Positions 1 to 12,800 of a DNA stretch of 64,000 nucleotides are shown piece after piece. The notes below the pieces were generated by a model. It was not told where the DNA came from. It worked only from the letters and a program-made list of their open reading frames with translations, and searched no databases. Numbering within the stretch: the first letter of the stretch is position 1; each line of letters begins with the position of its first letter. The DNA is from Melampsora larici-populina 98AG31 (Eukaryota; Basidiomycota; Pucciniomycetes; Pucciniales; Melampsoraceae): NCBI RefSeq assembly GCF_000204055.1, contig NW_006768863.1:40568-104567 (forward strand), in the 5' to 3' direction. The translations under genes were made by a program, and so were the position numbers.

Positions 1-1080
1 GAGAAATCCTGAACTGAAAATAAATCAAGTGAAGGTCAACAGAGGTCAACAAGATGGAATGTAGGGGGCGCGAAGATGACGTCACGATTAGTCAGCTATT
101 AGTATGTCGTATGTACAAGTTGATCGCCCGCCGTTCTGGCCGCATGTTTTGCACAGTATTCACGGATATCCCAGTTTGAGTTCATGGATTAATGCACTTC
201 TAGCGGAGAGCACTCTATCAAGCTCGCTCTCGCTCAGTACCCAGGGGGAAGGTCCCCGCGCGGACATGAGCAAAATCCTGGACATCCGCGCATCGTCGGA
301 TGTCGGAAAGTAACTAGGAACGCGACAAATGCAAGCATCTCGCGTACTTTGAATCTGCAGGAAGATGAGACACAAACAGAAAGGGAAATGCAAGGATATA
401 AAATGATTTGTATGATTTAGAGGGAAAAAGACAAATCAAGGAAGAAATCTTACTGAAATGTGCATTTTCGATGAATGCTATATTGGTGTCTTGATAGTGA
501 AGATTACCTTGTTTTGATGGTACGCAATTGATGCTGGTGGGGGTTTGATATGATGATCAAAGGAAAATTACATTTTTTTTCAGCACCAATGGGATAAGGA
601 TATGTTTGGTTGTTGATGCAGGATTGTTGAAGGGATGTTGATGTTGTAATGGAAAAAATGTAAAGGAGTGTAGTGAAGTGGGAGAAGTGCCACGAATAAA
701 GATTGAGCAAGAGTGCTAAGGACAATCAACAAATCAGTGTACTCAAACAATGCAATCAACCATCTTGACTTGGCCTGTGTTTGCAAGCACCCTTGAGACT
801 TTGGAATAAGGCTCAGGAGCTGGAGTGGTTCAGAGAATGATTTCACAGACTTACATCCCCCAGCTACTAGACACTGGCAGACCAGAGACTACCACAACTT
901 TGACAGGATTTCAAAATGGTACAGCCGTTGTAAGATCTATTGGCAAATTTTGAGAGCTTTGTGCCATTGCTAGATTTAATGTAGAGGTCAAAAACTCAAA
1001 AAACCCTATTTGAGATTGATAACTCTACTGCCCATTGGTCCACTCTGTATCTTTGTAATCACAACGAGTATGTTACACGT
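1..1080. other. Non-coding flank
   Basis: No open frame with recognisable domains, splice structure or RNA fold is seen. The short frames present look like chance frames in AT-rich DNA. It precedes the 3' end of the DIRS-like element. Confidence 0.5.
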
Positions 1081-1238
1081 TCGAGATGATAACCAGGTTT
1101 TCTCATATTGTTGAGGAACCTCTGGTTATCAAACCTAGATAGTCCCGACGTTACGTCCAGGACTACCAGTGTATGGGTTTTTAACGAAAACCCCCAGTAT
1201 CTTAATAAACTTTAATGGATTAATAAGATACTAGTACA

Positions 1239-1305
1239 AGTCTTCTTGTATGTGGTTATTGACGTGTTTATTTTTAGTCAACAATAATCTACTTACAAGA
1301 AGACT
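1239..1305. repeat. Inverted repeat beyond the recombinase stop
   Basis: AGTCTTCTTGTA at 1239-1250 is perfectly complementary to 1294-1305. The complementarity continues inward in part, giving a stem-loop. It may be part of the DIRS 3' terminal region; that link is inference. Confidence 0.5.
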
Positions 1306-1478
1306 CTGGGTTCTCAAGAACACACTCGAGAGATTCCAAAGATGGTGATTCAACGGTTGAATCAAAATCTCTGGTTGAGGTTTTATACACCCACTCTCAA
1401 GTCTGGAAGCCTGAGCCTGTAAAACCGAACCCCCAAACCTTCTAGGCTTGTGAATCCGTCCAAACTAGTCTCCATATT

Positions 1479-3675
1479 TTATTTCAAAGTATGCATCTTG
1501 AGTTCGTTTAACAAGTCATTTGCTCTTAATAACTCTCTTTCTGAGTAAGCCTTAATATATAGTTTGTATGAGTCTGATTTCCATCGACCAATATCACATA
1601 TGTCTTTTACTGGAACCCCCAGTGCGAATCATAATGACGCCCCACCTACTCTAAAGGAGTGTCCAGACAATCCTAAGTATCCGCCTTCTCCCCATATTTT
1701 TTGACATACTGCTGTGATCGTTGACTTGGATAATAGTTTCCGTGTGTCTTTTTCTACGTAGCTAAATAATGGGTCGTTGTTGCATGAAGTCTGTGCCAGT
1801 CTTCTTCGTAGAGCGGCTACTGGGCACAGGATGTGATTTAGTTTCTTCAATTGTAAAATCTGAATTTCCCCTGCCTTCGCTGTTTTTGCTCCTTTTAGAT
1901 GAATGACCCTTCTTCTTCCTCGTTGTTGAAAATTTTACGTCTTCTCTCTTGATTACTTCTGAAGAATTGTGTTTATGTGATGTCATCTCTCCCAACCGGG
2001 CTAAACTCCAAAAGGCGCAAAGAGCTGTATCTAGTATCGCTAGTTCTTTTGGTCCGCCTTTTGATAGTTCTATCGCTAGATGTAACACTGCGCCAAATTG
2101 CAAATTTACCGTGGAGTTTAGAAAATTGAGTAGACATAGAAAATTATAGAGAAGCTGGCAAGGGTCAGAAAAATATGAAAAAATAATGGGAGGGCCCTTT
2201 GATGCATTCCAATTGTCTGGCATATTTTTTCATATTTTCAAAACTACAATGCAAATAACACTACACAAAATATAATATCTTCTGGGCAGAAAATATAAAA
2301 ACCAACAAACAGTGATATTGAGCAGTCTTGGAGAGAGACAAAAATACACAAAAATATGCATATTGTTCTTATGGCTGAGACCTTGTATTTGAGTATTTTT
2401 TTGTATTTTTAGTGTGCAGATTGTTGAATGTACTAACAAAAAACCTCCAAGTTTCTCAGATTACAACCTGTAACACGGATTGGAATTTGGCCAAGGGGTG
2501 ACAAGGGGATATCTGGAATTCTATATCCCTCATATCTTTTGCAATTCTGGGTCAAAACACTTGATAGTCAGCTGATTAGGAAGCCATGAAATGCATTTGA
2601 ATGTTATGTTGATGCATCAACTCTGTAGCTCCGCTACAAAAAAACCTATTTGTCTTTGAAACAATTTCCTATATAGCCACATAGATATTCTTTGGGATTA
2701 GATGCAGGTTTTTTGTCTCAATGAAAGATATAGTCACAGAGTTTGGCTTTCCAATGAACAAAAAATCAAGTGGTTTGACCAAGAATTGACAAAGATATAA
2801 GGGATTGTTGAATTCAAATTATGCCCTCCAATGTCTGTTACAGGTTGTAATCTAACAATCCTGGAGGTTTTTTGTTAGTACAATCAACAATTCTCACACT
2901 AAAAATACAAAAAAATACTCAAATACAGGGTCTCAGCCATAGGAACAATATGCATATTTTTGTGTATTTTTGTCTCTCTTCAAGACTGCTCAATATCACT
3001 GTTTGTTGGTTTTTATATTTTCTGCCCAGAAGATATTATATTTTGTGTAGTATTATATGCATTGTAGTTTTAAAAATATGAAAAAATATGCCAGACAATC
3101 GGAATGCATCAAAGGGCCCTCCCATTATTTTTTCATATTTTTCTGATCCTTGCCAGCTTCTCTATAATTTTCTATGTCTACTCAATTTTCTAAACTCCAC
3201 GGTAAATTTGCAATGTGGCGTAGTGTAATAAATGTTCTAAATGAATCGGTTTCTTCTCTTCGGTCTTGGGAAGTTCTACATCTAGCTTCTTGGATGCTAT
3301 CATCATCAATTTGATCGTTTCTTCTTCTACGCTTGGGAACTTTTGATTATGGTATCTGTGCCATGCCTTCAAGCCGTAAATATATTTTCCTAGTGTAACT
3401 GACATGATGTCTTCCTTTGTCGGGCCGTCATGGTTCCGCCCTGCCCATACGCAAAAATTGTATATATTATCTTCTGATGCTGGTAGGAGAAAATCTGCAC
3501 CTCCTTCATTTTTCATGAATTTTAGAAACTTTTTCACTGCTCCATTGTAGCTGACGATAGTGTTCCATTTCCATACGTTGATTACGTGTCTCTGTCGTTT
3601 GTTGTAAGATATTATACCGTCACCTCTACTTAGAAATGGTTTTATTTGATCCAACTCTTTTTCACTTATCGGCAT
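1479..3675 (-). pseudogene. Tyrosine recombinase of the DIRS-like element, interrupted
   Basis: The N-terminal half (3675 to about 3226) has the SAM-like core-binding fold expected of these recombinases. The catalytic half follows below 2085, including a G-H-S-F-R segment matching the H-x-x-R box. Beyond an in-frame TGA right after G-G-A-S-L the same frame continues with D-I-G-R-W-K-S-D-S-Y, placing the likely nucleophile tyrosine, and ends at a TAA at 1479-1481. Three lesions are visible: the 1140-bp insertion at 2086-3225, a frameshift near 1855-1870 and the TGA near 1628. Removing the insertion with one TAA copy joins the halves in frame (L-E-H-L-L then H-L-A-I-E-L). It would normally integrate the DIRS cDNA circle. 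As it stands it cannot make a full enzyme. Confidence 0.8.
2086..3225. mobile_element. Fold-back DNA transposon inserted in the recombinase gene
   Basis: About 390-bp arms (2086-2480 and about 2830-3225) are near-perfect inverted copies, with ends CACTGCGCCAA and CACTACGCCAC. A 3-bp target duplication, TAA on the plus strand (TTA on the minus), lies at 2083-2085 and 3226-3228. The CACTA-type end plus 3-bp duplication suggests a non-autonomous CACTA (EnSpm) element. Harbinger, which favours TWA targets, is the alternative. The centre (about 2480-2830) has no coding content, and the two mirror-image frames in the arms are not genes. Confidence 0.85.
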
Positions 3676-4127
3676 TTTCTAAAGAGGGGTCGACTGTGTG
3701 CGATAGAGTGTATAATGAATTTCTTTGGTATGGTTTTTTCTGAAATTTATTGGTGTCACAAAAAATTTTTAGTCTATGAGGATTGCGAAAAAATCTTACT
3801 ACTAAATATCGTCAGACATCTGAAATCTTTCCTACTCTTTTAGGATTTCTTTGTCTCGTTGCGTATAAGAGCTCTCACTTCCTGTTTCATAGAATGTTCT
3901 CCCATAAAACTTGTTTGATGTCTCGAAGTGTTTCATGGTTAGTCTGATCATCCCAAAGGGATCATGGGCTATTGGGTTAGATGGGTCTTTGTTAATGTGT
4001 TCAACAATCGTTTTAGATTTTTGATTATCATGTTATATCAGATGATGCAAATGAAAAACAATGTGAGCTCCAAACTTGTGCTTGTCTCTAAAACATCTAA
4101 AGAAGTATTTACATAATCTTCTCATGG

Positions 4128-7100
4128 TTATATCCTTGCCTTACTTTTTCTAAACAGACCTGGAAATTGACGGCGTAAAACTGGGTCTACAGATCCATCA
4201 TCAACTTTTTCTTTTTGCGTAAAGCAACTTATCAGGTCTATCGGTATCAAAGTTGTCACTCTGTCTACTTCAAGTTTGTCGTGGATGTCAGCTCCTTCAC
4301 CTCTTGATATGCCATCTGCGTCGTTCTTCTTAGATACTACCCTCTTTGCCACTAGATCTATCTGGAAATCGATGAGAAGCTTTTGATTCTTTTTCCATTC
4401 GGAGTTGACTTCAATATCTCTTGACTTTCTGTTCATTATGGCATTTTCGCTCGTGGTGTTATCTGTCCACACAATAAGTGTTTTTCCTTCTAAGTTCCTT
4501 GTGGATATAATGTGCCATAGACCGATACAAATTGCGACCGTCTCGAGCCAGGCTATGCCTCTTCTAGTCTCTCCTGAAGTTTCCCATCCTGGGATGAGTT
4601 TGAGTTGGAACCACTCTTTGCCTATCAAGACCCCTACTCCATAGCTTGGAGAGGCATCACCTACCCAGCCCATGTCGATTGGTTCTGAGAATGGTATGAG
4701 TCGTGTTTTCTGGAAAAGTGACAGAATCCACTTCCACTCTTCTAAATCTTTCCTAGCGTCTTCTGGTAGCTGGCGTTTTGCAAACCTGTGGACCCAGCTT
4801 TTCATCCAACGGTAAAGTGATGTTAAACAACATTTAAGTTGAGGTAAGATAAGAGAGACATGTGTTAGGCGTCCTACTAGGACTTCAACTTCGTTGAATG
4901 AGAACTTCTTTCCTTGTACCAGAGCTTCTTCTATCTGGGCTTTGCGCTGTTCTAGCTTGCTCTCGGGTAGTCTGACTGTTTTGTTGATTCCGTTCCAAAT
5001 AAAACCGATAAACTTTTGTTCCTCTTTAAATTCTGAGATTTTTTCTTCATTTGTTATTACACCTAGTTCAAGGCTTCTCTTGACTATGTCTTGCATGACT
5101 AAATTTGAGTCTAAAGCTTTGATAAAAAGGGCGTCGTCGACCCATCGGAAAATCTCCATTACTTGAAATTCGTGTTTCATAATCAACTTCCATCCGTCTG
5201 CCGCTCTGCCGAACGATCCACATCCTCCTACACCACCAAAACCAATTCTGGTGTCGTAGTATACTCGTCCGTTGTGGTGATCTATTTATGACATTAAGCA
5301 AAAAAATTAATCATCTTTACTTTACCAGTTTATTAGCAAACTTCAATATAGCAGAGAATTCGAAATTCAGGTTTTCAGATCAATTGAAGCTCTTAGAGGC
5401 TTATGTATACTTATTGGATCATTATTAAGTCATCTTAGTTCAAAAATATTATTAAGATCAACATAGTTTACTTACAAAGTTATTACAAAAAGACAGAAAA
5501 AGAAAAGATAAGAAAAATTCGAAAATAGAGGTATACAGGTTGGAAATGGTTTTTAGCTTATTTATAATTAAGTTATGGGTTTTATAAGGTTAGAATATGA
5601 AAGAACAACAGTTTATTATACAGGAACAATTTTAATATTCAAGGTTGATAAGGGGAAACAGAAGTTATTAGCAGAAAGGTACTTTTTCGAAGTTGGTAAA
5701 CAAGGGTTAGGCGTGTAGTTTACATATGTAATGGTGGTAGTAGTAGAAATTAAGGTTGCCAAGAGGATTTTCCGGGATTTTTAAGGTTATAGAAGATGAT
5801 GTCATATTACATGAGCAAGGAAAAGAGAGTAGCAGCTGTGAAAAGTGAAGAAAACAGGTGAAAATCGGCGAAAATGAAGGTTTTCAGCTGATTACATATG
5901 TCAAATGACGTCAGAATAAGTTGGTAGATGGCTCATTCAACGCAGAAGAGTGGATTACATAATGTACAACCTTTAAATCATTAGTAACGGAGGTGTATGT
6001 AAAAAGTTATAAGGGAAATAAGAAATTGGTGTGAATCTCGAATTTACAGTCACAAGACACATGTAACACCAAAAACCTTAACTTCACAACTCAATATCTT
6101 ACTCATCACTCATCAGAAATAGGTCTTATAGGTGTCAGAAATGATCAGTAACACGTGGGCTACAAGATCCACTTTAGTAATCAAAAATTGGAGCACATCT
6201 GAAAAAAATCGTAATCTCAAAAATTGGGTTTCAGCTAGTTTACAAGGAAAAAATCACCTGTATTCATCTTAAGAAGTGCTGTACATTACATCATTGCGTC
6301 ATTGATCACTTTTGGCTGTGAAAATTACATCATACATTAGTAACAAGATCATTACATTGCGTCATTACATGGTTTTTAGGGTTATTTAGGCGGATTTGAT
6401 TGGTTTTTGAGGCTGTTGACTGTTGTAAAGATTGTTACATTTGGATATAAGTACTCCTTGATGAATTTGGGATTGTAGCGCCCTTTTCTGCATCTTATAC
6501 CTTTGTTGTAGTGTTATAAATCATCATTTATTTACTATATTTGTACTAAGATCACTTAAATCCGCCCCTTCAAAGCAAGGAGAAATTTATTTACGTGTGT
6601 TAAAGACTACAAGTCTAATTAGGAATAATACTTACAACAGTATTGCTAGTAATAAACATAGTGTGTGACTTTTTTTGCGCTTAAAATCTGGGAATAATAC
6701 TTAACAACAGTATTGCTTTATTTCTCTGGTGCCTTATCTATTTCTCTGTTATCACAAAGTGGTCAGCAAGTGCCCTTGTGCTGGTTTCTTTGAAGAAGGC
6801 ACTCTTTAGGCAACTTCTACTATATTACACGTAGTAGATTATCCCTTCTTAGGTGTTGTAAAGCTCTTGTTGAGCTTTAAATACTACACCGTCAGGACCT
6901 AATATCATCATATACTGTCTTTGATAGAGCATTGTTGGGATTTGCCTGTATGCTTTCTCCCAGTCAAAGATGGCACAGAGAAAAGGAACAGAAATTCTTC
7001 TGAAGAATTGGGACACTTTGGCGAAGTCGTCCCATGTGGTCGTAAAGTCGTCTGCCTTTACGAATGAGTTAACAGAGGGGATATCCTGATTGTTTCTAGG

Positions 7101-7583
7101 AAAGGATAAGTCATTGATCGCTCGGATAGAGCCGTCGCCGTTGACAACTGCACCCATTGGGTTAGTCCGGAAGAAGCCGCATCTTTGATGAACTTCTTCA
7201 TGCGTAAATGGACCAAAAATTCTTCCTAGGGCGATTTCTTTCTTCATGCTTTTTTCGATTTTCTCTTTGGCTAGGTCTGCAGAGCTGTGGTTGGGAGGAC
7301 TGTACCATTTGCTGTTGATAAAGAAATGATGGGGAATGCCTTGGTCGAACCCATTGGTGAAACCTTCGATAACATCTTTATACTCATCTAAAATACCAGC
7401 AGAGTTGAGGGCTTTCTGCCATTCTGGTATGTTCATTTCGCAAGATACTGATGTTGGCCACAGGTCTTCGGATAGCCATCTTACTTTGTTGTTCTGAGAA
7501 GATGCTTGGGAAAGGGCTTTGATGTCTGAGAACAGTGAAGAGTCGTCTGATTCTCCGCTCGAGTGTTTTGAGTCTGAGCTCAA
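4128..7583 (-). pseudogene. DIRS reverse transcriptase-RNase H, interrupted
   Basis: The 5' half (7583-6849) carries a Ser-rich leader and then the RT fingers and palm up to F-D-W-E-K-A-Y-R-Q-I-P, the first catalytic Asp region. The 3' half (about 5285-4128) carries G-F-G-G-V-G-G, then R-W-V-D-D-A-L-F, the YxDD-type box, then the thumb. It then has an RNase H domain with G-D-A-S, the E-T-V-A-I helix, W-T-D-N-T and a late D-A-D, matching the D-E-D-D set. About 1.55 kb of non-coding DNA separates the halves. Both halves seem to contain the strand just after the first Asp motif (G-V-V-F upstream, G-R-V-Y-Y downstream). A simple insertion with target duplication therefore does not fully explain the break. 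The enzyme would copy the element RNA. Confidence 0.8.
5286..6848. other. Non-coding DNA interrupting the RT gene
   Basis: AT-rich and without a credible frame. No clear terminal inverted repeat or target duplication was found. Near its right end a motif like GAATAATACTTACAACAG occurs twice (about 6622 and 6690, the second copy with one extra A). Possible explanations are a decayed insertion, a recombination junction between two DIRS copies, or a very long intron. The intron is least likely because other introns here are under 110 nt. Confidence 0.5.
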
Positions 7584-7867
7584 ATTTTTGAACGATCTAA
7601 AAAGGAGCGTGGTATTTCATCAAAGGGGAAATGGGTGTGTTTTAACAAACAAGATAGTTGAGAAGGGTGACAAAACAAAAAACAAAGATATAAGTATCGT
7701 ATAACTTTTTAATGTTTTTTAGAAGTTTTTAATTCAACATGTTGGTTTTACAAAATGAAGAAACGAGGGATAGTCCTGGGGGACAGGGGACAGAAAACAC
7801 TACAAAGGTGTTATCAAAAAAGAAAGAAGAAAAGGGGTAGACAATGTTTTTGTCCATGAGACTTAGC

Positions 7868-9573
7868 CTACATTTTCTTTTCTCTCTCTTTTCCTTTTCC
7901 CTTGTATCCTTCCGATTTGACTCCTTCTGGTCTTTTATAGTTGGGGTTGAAATTTTTTCCTTTGTAGTTGCCGTAAGGGCTTGTGTTTTTCGACTGGGGT
8001 TTTTCGTAAGTTGTTCGTGAAGGTCCTGCTACTGAGCTAGCTTGAGTTGTATTGATGTCGGAATACGGGTTTCTACCTGTCTTTGGTCCTCCTTTCCTAT
8101 ACGGGTTGTCGTCTAGATTTAAATCTCCTTGTTCTCTAGCTGAACAATAGATCTCTTCTACCAGGCCAATTGGTTCAAGGGCCGGGTTTGGCACACTTTC
8201 GTTTGGATTTCTGATTGCAAACGTCGCTTTCCGGATGGTTAGATCATAGCGGAAAGCTACGACCCAGGAGCGTTGATCCTTGAAAATCTTTATGACTTTT
8301 TTGCGGTGAGTTTCTAAATCGTTTGCAAAGGCGTTGTACTTGTAGACTTTTCTGCATGTTTCGACAAAAGTATCGAAGTTTTCTCCCCACTCGAAACGTG
8401 ATTGAGACCATTCACCTGGGAAGGGGTGACCTCTGTACTTTTCGATCTCTTTATTGGATTTTTTGTAGTCTGTGTGGTTATCTGACGCGGCTTGTTGCCA
8501 GTCCTTGTTGAATATGGTTAGTGGTAATGAACCTTGCAATAGCTGCATATTTTTATGAAAGAACAGGGGAAGGGTGAAAGAGTTCGCGTCTGGTGTTTTT
8601 CCTGAATCGAATTTTAGACCTCCTTCTGATACAATAGTTCTTGGAGGGATGATGATTGTGTGATTGTTCAGATCTGGTATTGGTGAGTCTTCAGTGAAAG
8701 TTAAATCAATGATCTGTTGAGATTTCTTTTCTAACTCTTTAATCTCATCCAATCTAGCTTGTACTTCTTGGAGCTTCTTCTTTCTTTGCTCTTCATTCAT
8801 TTGAGCCGATAGTTTCTGGATTTTTGGTAACACCGTAGTCGCTCCAAAGAATTCGCAATATTCTTTATTCATTTTTAAGATAGCTTCTCTCATAGCGTCT
8901 TTGTCGGGGACGGAGGCTGTGTTCCGTGTGTAATGGGGTTTTCACATTACTTGGTTAGATTCATCTATCGTAATCTTTAATGAGCTACAGGAGTTTTAGC
9001 TTACGGCTGTCTTTTGCTTTTTCCCCGGTTTCTTTTTCCTTTGGCAAGTCCTTGTCGTTTGTTTTTGCTCCTTGCGGGGCTGTTAAGCAAACAAAGGAAA
9101 TGTAAGTATTTGAGATGTGGTGAGAGTTTTTTAAGATTTTTGGTACTTTTAAGCAAGGATGTTGCTTACTCTCGTCTTGTTCTCTATTTGGGCTCTTTGA
9201 CTGGTTTGTCATTTGATCCTTTGGTGCATTTGGATTTTTATCTAAATGGTAAAAGTCCAATTGTTTAACGTATTATTAGCTCTTTGCTGATTCTGTCCTA
9301 GATTGGAGGAGCAAAACATTGCTTACCTTGTCCTCTTCCGAGGTAACTAGAGATCAAGCTTTGCTTGTTGTACTTTGCTCCCGATGATTCTGTGTTGTCA
9401 TGTGGGGTGGGGTCTGCGTTTCCTTTTGATGCATCATTTTTGGTGTTTGTACCTGATTGATCCGCATCTTTGTTTCCATTGTTCGTTTCTTTTTGTGGGT
9501 TGGATACTGCCTCTGCTAACGGAGTTATGCTATTGATCCTAGCTGTTGCTTCCGAGATAGCGTTTGATGACAT
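7868..9573 (-). CDS. gag-like protein of the DIRS element, four exons
   Basis: The model is 9573-9327, 9241-9170, 9079-9005 and 8916-7868, all GT..AG with matching phases, giving 480 aa. The N-terminus is low-complexity (Asn, Asp, Ser, Thr). The middle has a coiled-coil-like segment rich in Lys and Glu (about residues 140-190). The last third is rich in Gly, Asn, Lys and Tyr and ends basic, as in nucleic-acid-binding gag proteins; no CCHC knuckle is seen. Position upstream of the RT supports the gag assignment. The three introns (85-90 nt) are unusual for a retroelement gene. An unspliced alternative starting within exon 4 (Met at 8893) remains possible. Confidence 0.6.
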
Positions 9574-9800
9574 TTTTGAAGGAAACGTTTGGGTTTATGG
9601 GTGATTTGATTTTTATCGGAGGATATGCTTGATGATCACGAAACGAAGGAGGAATATACGAAAAGAAACGGGCAGTAGATGTAAGAAAGGGAAAAGGTAA
9701 AAAATAGGACAATGTAAGAGGAGTACTGGCAAACCGAGATCTTGACGATGCGGAAAAAAGGTCGGGAAAAAGCACGATAGAAAAGATATTCAAGCTAAAC

Positions 9801-12800
9801 GGATTGGTGATGATAGTATTCTTTTGGGACTTCTCGATCTCTTTCTTTTTACACTATGAACACGCGGAGAGGTTGTAGAAAGAAATTTTTAATTGAAAAA
9901 CGTTAAATCTATATCACTATTTCTTGAATTGCTTGACTGCAATTTTTGATCTGAAAATTCTGATATTGCTAAAAGCTGATTTCACGATAATTGAGATGAT
10001 AACAAAGAATACTGATTGGATACGGATGAGGGGAAGCAAGTCTTGATCTCAGCCGTGGCCTCCTTAATAACCTTACATCCATCTTGGCTAGAGTAACCAA
10101 GGTATAGAATTTTTGGGATTTGAATTGCTTGAACCCTTCTCAGGGTAAGACCAATTAGTTTGACTAATTCGACCAGAATGGTCGATTCCTAAAAAACCCT
10201 TGGTTATTGTTATGTTTTTGATACGGATGGATTTGGTTATTCGGGAGGCACATGTAGAATGTGTTACCCGTACCCGTGGACACTGTCTACCTCCGTCGTG
10301 CCTCCTATGGAAACCTACCATCCAATCTGCACCGGGAAAATAGAGTTCACTCTGAAAGTGATATAGTTTTGAGTTTTTGACTTGAAAAGTTAAATCTGGC
10401 CACACCAAATCTTTTCAAAAACCTGCCAGTAGATCTTACAACCACTGTAGTTTACCCCCAAGCTTGTGATGGTAAAATATAGTCCAATACAACAGGTATG
10501 GCAAGTGTTGGGAGGAGCAGTGAACCAAGGTACCCTTGGGTCCGGCAACCCCAAAAGATGTGGTGTTCAGTCTAGGAACTAGAGAGGGGATTTTTTTTCA
10601 CCTCTAATGCCTCACTTGCTTATTGCTCCTCACTTGATGTTCCCCTCTGTCATTTCCTTAAAGATCATAGCCTTCTGTAGTTTTAAGGAAATTCTTTTCT
10701 TTAAAATCCAACCCTCCGTCCCAGCAAAGAGAAGCCCTCCCGGGTTCTTTGCTCTCACCCCAGCAAAGGAGTTCTGCCCTGGAGATAGATGTCTATCACC
10801 CGTGTCAGGACCCCCTTTTCTTGCCGGGGCATACCCCCATAGTTTATTATTAATGGTTGCAAAGGACACACCTTCAGGGTGACAATTCTTTAGGATGAAC
10901 ATGTAATTTACCACCCCCAATGAGAGTACAGAGATATGACTATACTATGATGATAATCCCAACATACCCTCCCATACTGAGGTAGTAGTGGAATGACCTC
11001 AACATACAGCTAATTTGAGAATGATTGATTTTTGTTGAAAAGTGTATCAAAGTGCAAAACTTGATTTCCTTTTTGACCAAGTTTTGTTTCTCTACTCATT
11101 TTGAGAATAAAAAGAATACAAAACCTGTAAGAATGCTTTTTGGTTGGCCTGACCACTTTGGCAACATATTTTTTCTTTGAAAAAAGCTATCATTCTCAGA
11201 TTGGCTGTGATATCACTGTTGGGGGATTTGCCTGTCATACCGCCAAAATTCTGATGTCATCATATGTCATCATAAATCTGAAAAGACCTGCTCCTGTATT
11301 CACAGATCATAGTCTATTAACCTTTACATTGTAAATTTACTGAGTCATTGAGGCTTAAAAATAACCACTGACAAAAAATACTATTTTATCCATTTTCCAC
11401 AATATACTTCTCTACAATTCTGTCCTTTTGTAAGACCTGCGGTCATTACACAAACACTTAGACATATACTTAAATATTAATACTTAAGACTTAATTTCAA
11501 TTCTCTTATAAGTTGCTTTGATCTCCATTCATTGACTGGTTCCTTAAGAGATATCGGGACTAACTCATGCCCTCTATCCTTCGGAACCAGGTATGGCTAT
11601 TTCTACTTTCTATTTTCATTCTCTTTATTATCTATCTTGTACTGGAAGAGATATCGGGACTAACTCATGCCCTCTATCCTTCGGAACCAGTGTGTTCTCG
11701 TTGGGATTTGAAATCAAAAGTTAGATCTCTTGGGTTCTAGAAAATCCCCCGACTGTGTCTCACAGTCTCCCGTCCGAAGTGTCGTATGAAGGTTTCCTGA
11801 ACCTTACACCTTTACATCCTTTCTGTACAAGGCATATTTTTATATGGTCAAACTGCTCCTTGATTTGTTGATTCTAGGAAGAACATGAAGCAATTGATGG
11901 CAATTTTCTTTGGATATTGATATTTACACACTTATCAATCAGTTTGAGCACAATTTTGGCCCTATGTGAGGATTCTAGATCTGTTAGGTGTACTCTTCAC
12001 TAAGAATATGGTAGTGAAGGTAAAGCTTGGTCTTCACATGGTACACTCAAGTGAAGACTGCAGCTAGTTGACCTCTAAGAGGAGGATTCAAGGAAGAGAA
12101 AAGGAGACTAATTGGGGTAGTAAAGAGCTAGTATGCTCTAACCCCATGAGACTGTAAGGGGCAGGCTTCACACTTTGGCAAACCAAAGAGCCTGAAGGCT
12201 ACTCTAGACTCCTTATAAAGTAGGAAGCCTTTATACTGACAATGAATGCTCTGGGCTTGTAGAGGCATCTATGTTGGTGGTGCAGGATAGTGTGAAATCA
12301 ACAGCAAATACAGATCAAAGCTGGACCTTCAGTGATCCAAACACCGGGCTGGAACAACTATTTTCTTATGATAGAAGTCCTGGGACAGACAATCCATGTC
12401 AGTTGAGGATTTGCTTTAAGAAAGAATAAGTAAGATCAGGACAGATCATCTTGTACACGTCCCCACGCCTAGGATTTGTAATCATTGGGTTCGCAACAGG
12501 CCCCGTCCCCGCCGCTGCAGAACTTGAATGATTACGTAAACCACTTGGAGGGGACTGTACATAGTAGGCTGAGTCTGACTGAGTATCTAACTAATCATCT
12601 CATCATCTTGTCCCCCCTTACATTTCCTCTTGTAGATCTTCACTTGATTTATTTTCAAGTAAGCTTGTATATGACCACTTAATTTCTAATCCTATTCTTT
12701 GAACAATTGCCTCTTGATATCTTGCTCAACTTACTAGATCTGAATAACCCTGTGTACCTCAAACATCAAAAAGATCAGCTGTGATTCAAAGAACCATTTT

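Larger units (their letters stand above)
1080..9800 (-). mobile_element. DIRS-like tyrosine-recombinase retrotransposon, broken
   Basis: On the minus strand the order is gag-like gene (9573-7868), reverse transcriptase plus RNase H (7583-4128) and tyrosine recombinase (3675-1479). This order, with a recombinase and no DDE integrase or flanking LTRs, is that of DIRS-type retrotransposons. Two interruptions break it: about 1.55 kb inside the RT and a 1140-bp fold-back element inside the recombinase. A stop and a frameshift also lie in the recombinase. The outer limits are estimates: I did not find the split or inverted terminal repeats typical of DIRS elements, only a hairpin beyond the recombinase stop. 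The element is probably immobile. Confidence 0.75.

Noticed and set aside
2230..3081. Two mirror-image frames of 69 residues
   Set aside because: They are the same arm sequence of the fold-back transposon read in opposite directions, without domain similarity.
10630..10920. 96-residue minus-strand frame, Gly/Pro-rich
   Set aside because: No splice partners or domain. The local repetition of CCAGCAAAG-type words suggests repeat-derived DNA.
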